Assembly: GCA_038277395.1 (NCBI GenBank)
Contig: CM076190.1
Span: forward strand, 249,593,256 to 249,657,255
From: Dryocosmus kuriphilus
Lineage: Eukaryota > Arthropoda > Insecta > Hymenoptera > Cynipidae
Reading direction: 5' to 3'
DNA length: 64,000 nucleotides
Both the position numbers and the translations under genes were made by a program. This document shows positions 63,748 to 64,000 of this stretch, in pieces (the stretch's first letter is position 1; each line of letters begins with the position of its first letter). The notes below the pieces were generated by a model. It was not told the origin of the DNA. It worked only from the letters and a program-made list of their open reading frames with translations, and made no database searches.

Positions 63748-64000
63748 TATAGTAACATATATTATAAACTTAATACTACTACATGTAATTAAATAAATAT
63801 TGAAAATAGCTGTGAATTTTGTTTGATTGCGTGTTCGGGATGAAAAAATACTCTTTTTCAGATATTCGTTAAATTTGAAACAAGTTGGACTGAATTATTA
63901 TTGCACACTCCAAGTCATATGCTAAAGCTTTGAGATCTGTTCCTCTCTTATACACTAACTCAAATTAATTCAGGTGAGCGGAGTGAAGAAGAATTTCACA
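63748..64000 (+). other. 3' flank of the 63.6-kb ORF; uninterrupted (empty-site) copy
   Basis: Matches 58,835-58,945 joined to 60,287-60,440, i.e. the same sequence without the Helentron-like copy. The junction is at GGGATGAAAAAATACTC (63,839-63,855). It continues past the window edge. Confidence 0.85.

Noticed and set aside
1..64000. Integrated virus (nudivirus, polydnavirus or similar)
   Set aside because: No capsid, polymerase or other viral hallmark gene; all recognisable proteins are transposases or retroelement enzymes.

Overview
This is a eukaryotic nuclear window, AT-rich and almost wholly non-genic. The organism is most likely an insect. A hymenopteran is the best guess, because the two CT-rich antisense LINE fragments encode the Lys/Glu-rich ORF1-plus-endonuclease protein style (FWNIAGI start, AYTDD reverse transcriptase) familiar from ants and wasps. 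That placement is inference, since no diagnostic single-copy gene is present. Plausible host coding sequence is limited to a few short exons: two TATA-driven signal-peptide first exons (6,867-6,915 + and 27,811-27,907 -), and small exon-like ORFs near the right edge (63,592-63,747 + and an inverted pair at 61,274-61,339 - and 63,092-63,157 +).

Layout, left to right. 1.1-4.5 kb: pogo/Tigger-like transposon with a frameshifted DDE transposase ending in a PHD-like finger. 6.8-9.7 kb: candidate secreted-peptide gene whose intron carries a 1.5-kb TTAA-flanked DNA transposon. 9.7-13.6 kb: two Penelope-like elements (RT plus GIY-YIG) joined head to head as one large palindrome. 14.3-19.9 kb: a foldback MITE next to a ~5.3-kb element with ~160-bp inverted ends, five to six copies of a 122-bp repeat, and a broken RAG1/Transib-like transposase; a mariner fragment lies near its right end. 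20.4-24.3 kb: a foldback, a LINE fragment and an AT-rich satellite array. 24.5-34 kb: Helentron-like copies, another foldback, a third Penelope copy and an 83-bp minisatellite. 34.4-37.1 kb: a dead RTE-like LINE. 38-40.7 kb: a 1.5-kb foldback abutting an exact-ended mariner. 41-47 kb: an inverted satellite array and a second, antisense LINE. 48-53 kb: diverged direct duplications and AT-rich sequence. 53.5-62.7 kb: a cluster of eight Helentron-like copies or fragments in both orientations. 60.3-64 kb: duplicated host-like sequence.

The most interesting system is the Helentron-like family, with about eleven copies or fragments. It has an 11-bp asymmetric terminal inverted repeat, a terminal hairpin, no clear target-site duplication and insertion into A/T runs. 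It also has a GTC-rich microsatellite, four degenerate ~150-bp internal repeats, a second internal 3'-end-like hairpin, and a cluster of GCGAAGC mini-hairpins. The window contains empty counterparts of at least two insertion sites. The second highlight is the RAG1-like transposase, whose C-terminal block matches the RAG1 catalytic-Glu region. Every transposase or reverse transcriptase seen here is frameshifted or truncated, so the region reads as an old transposon graveyard with one comparatively recent Helentron burst.
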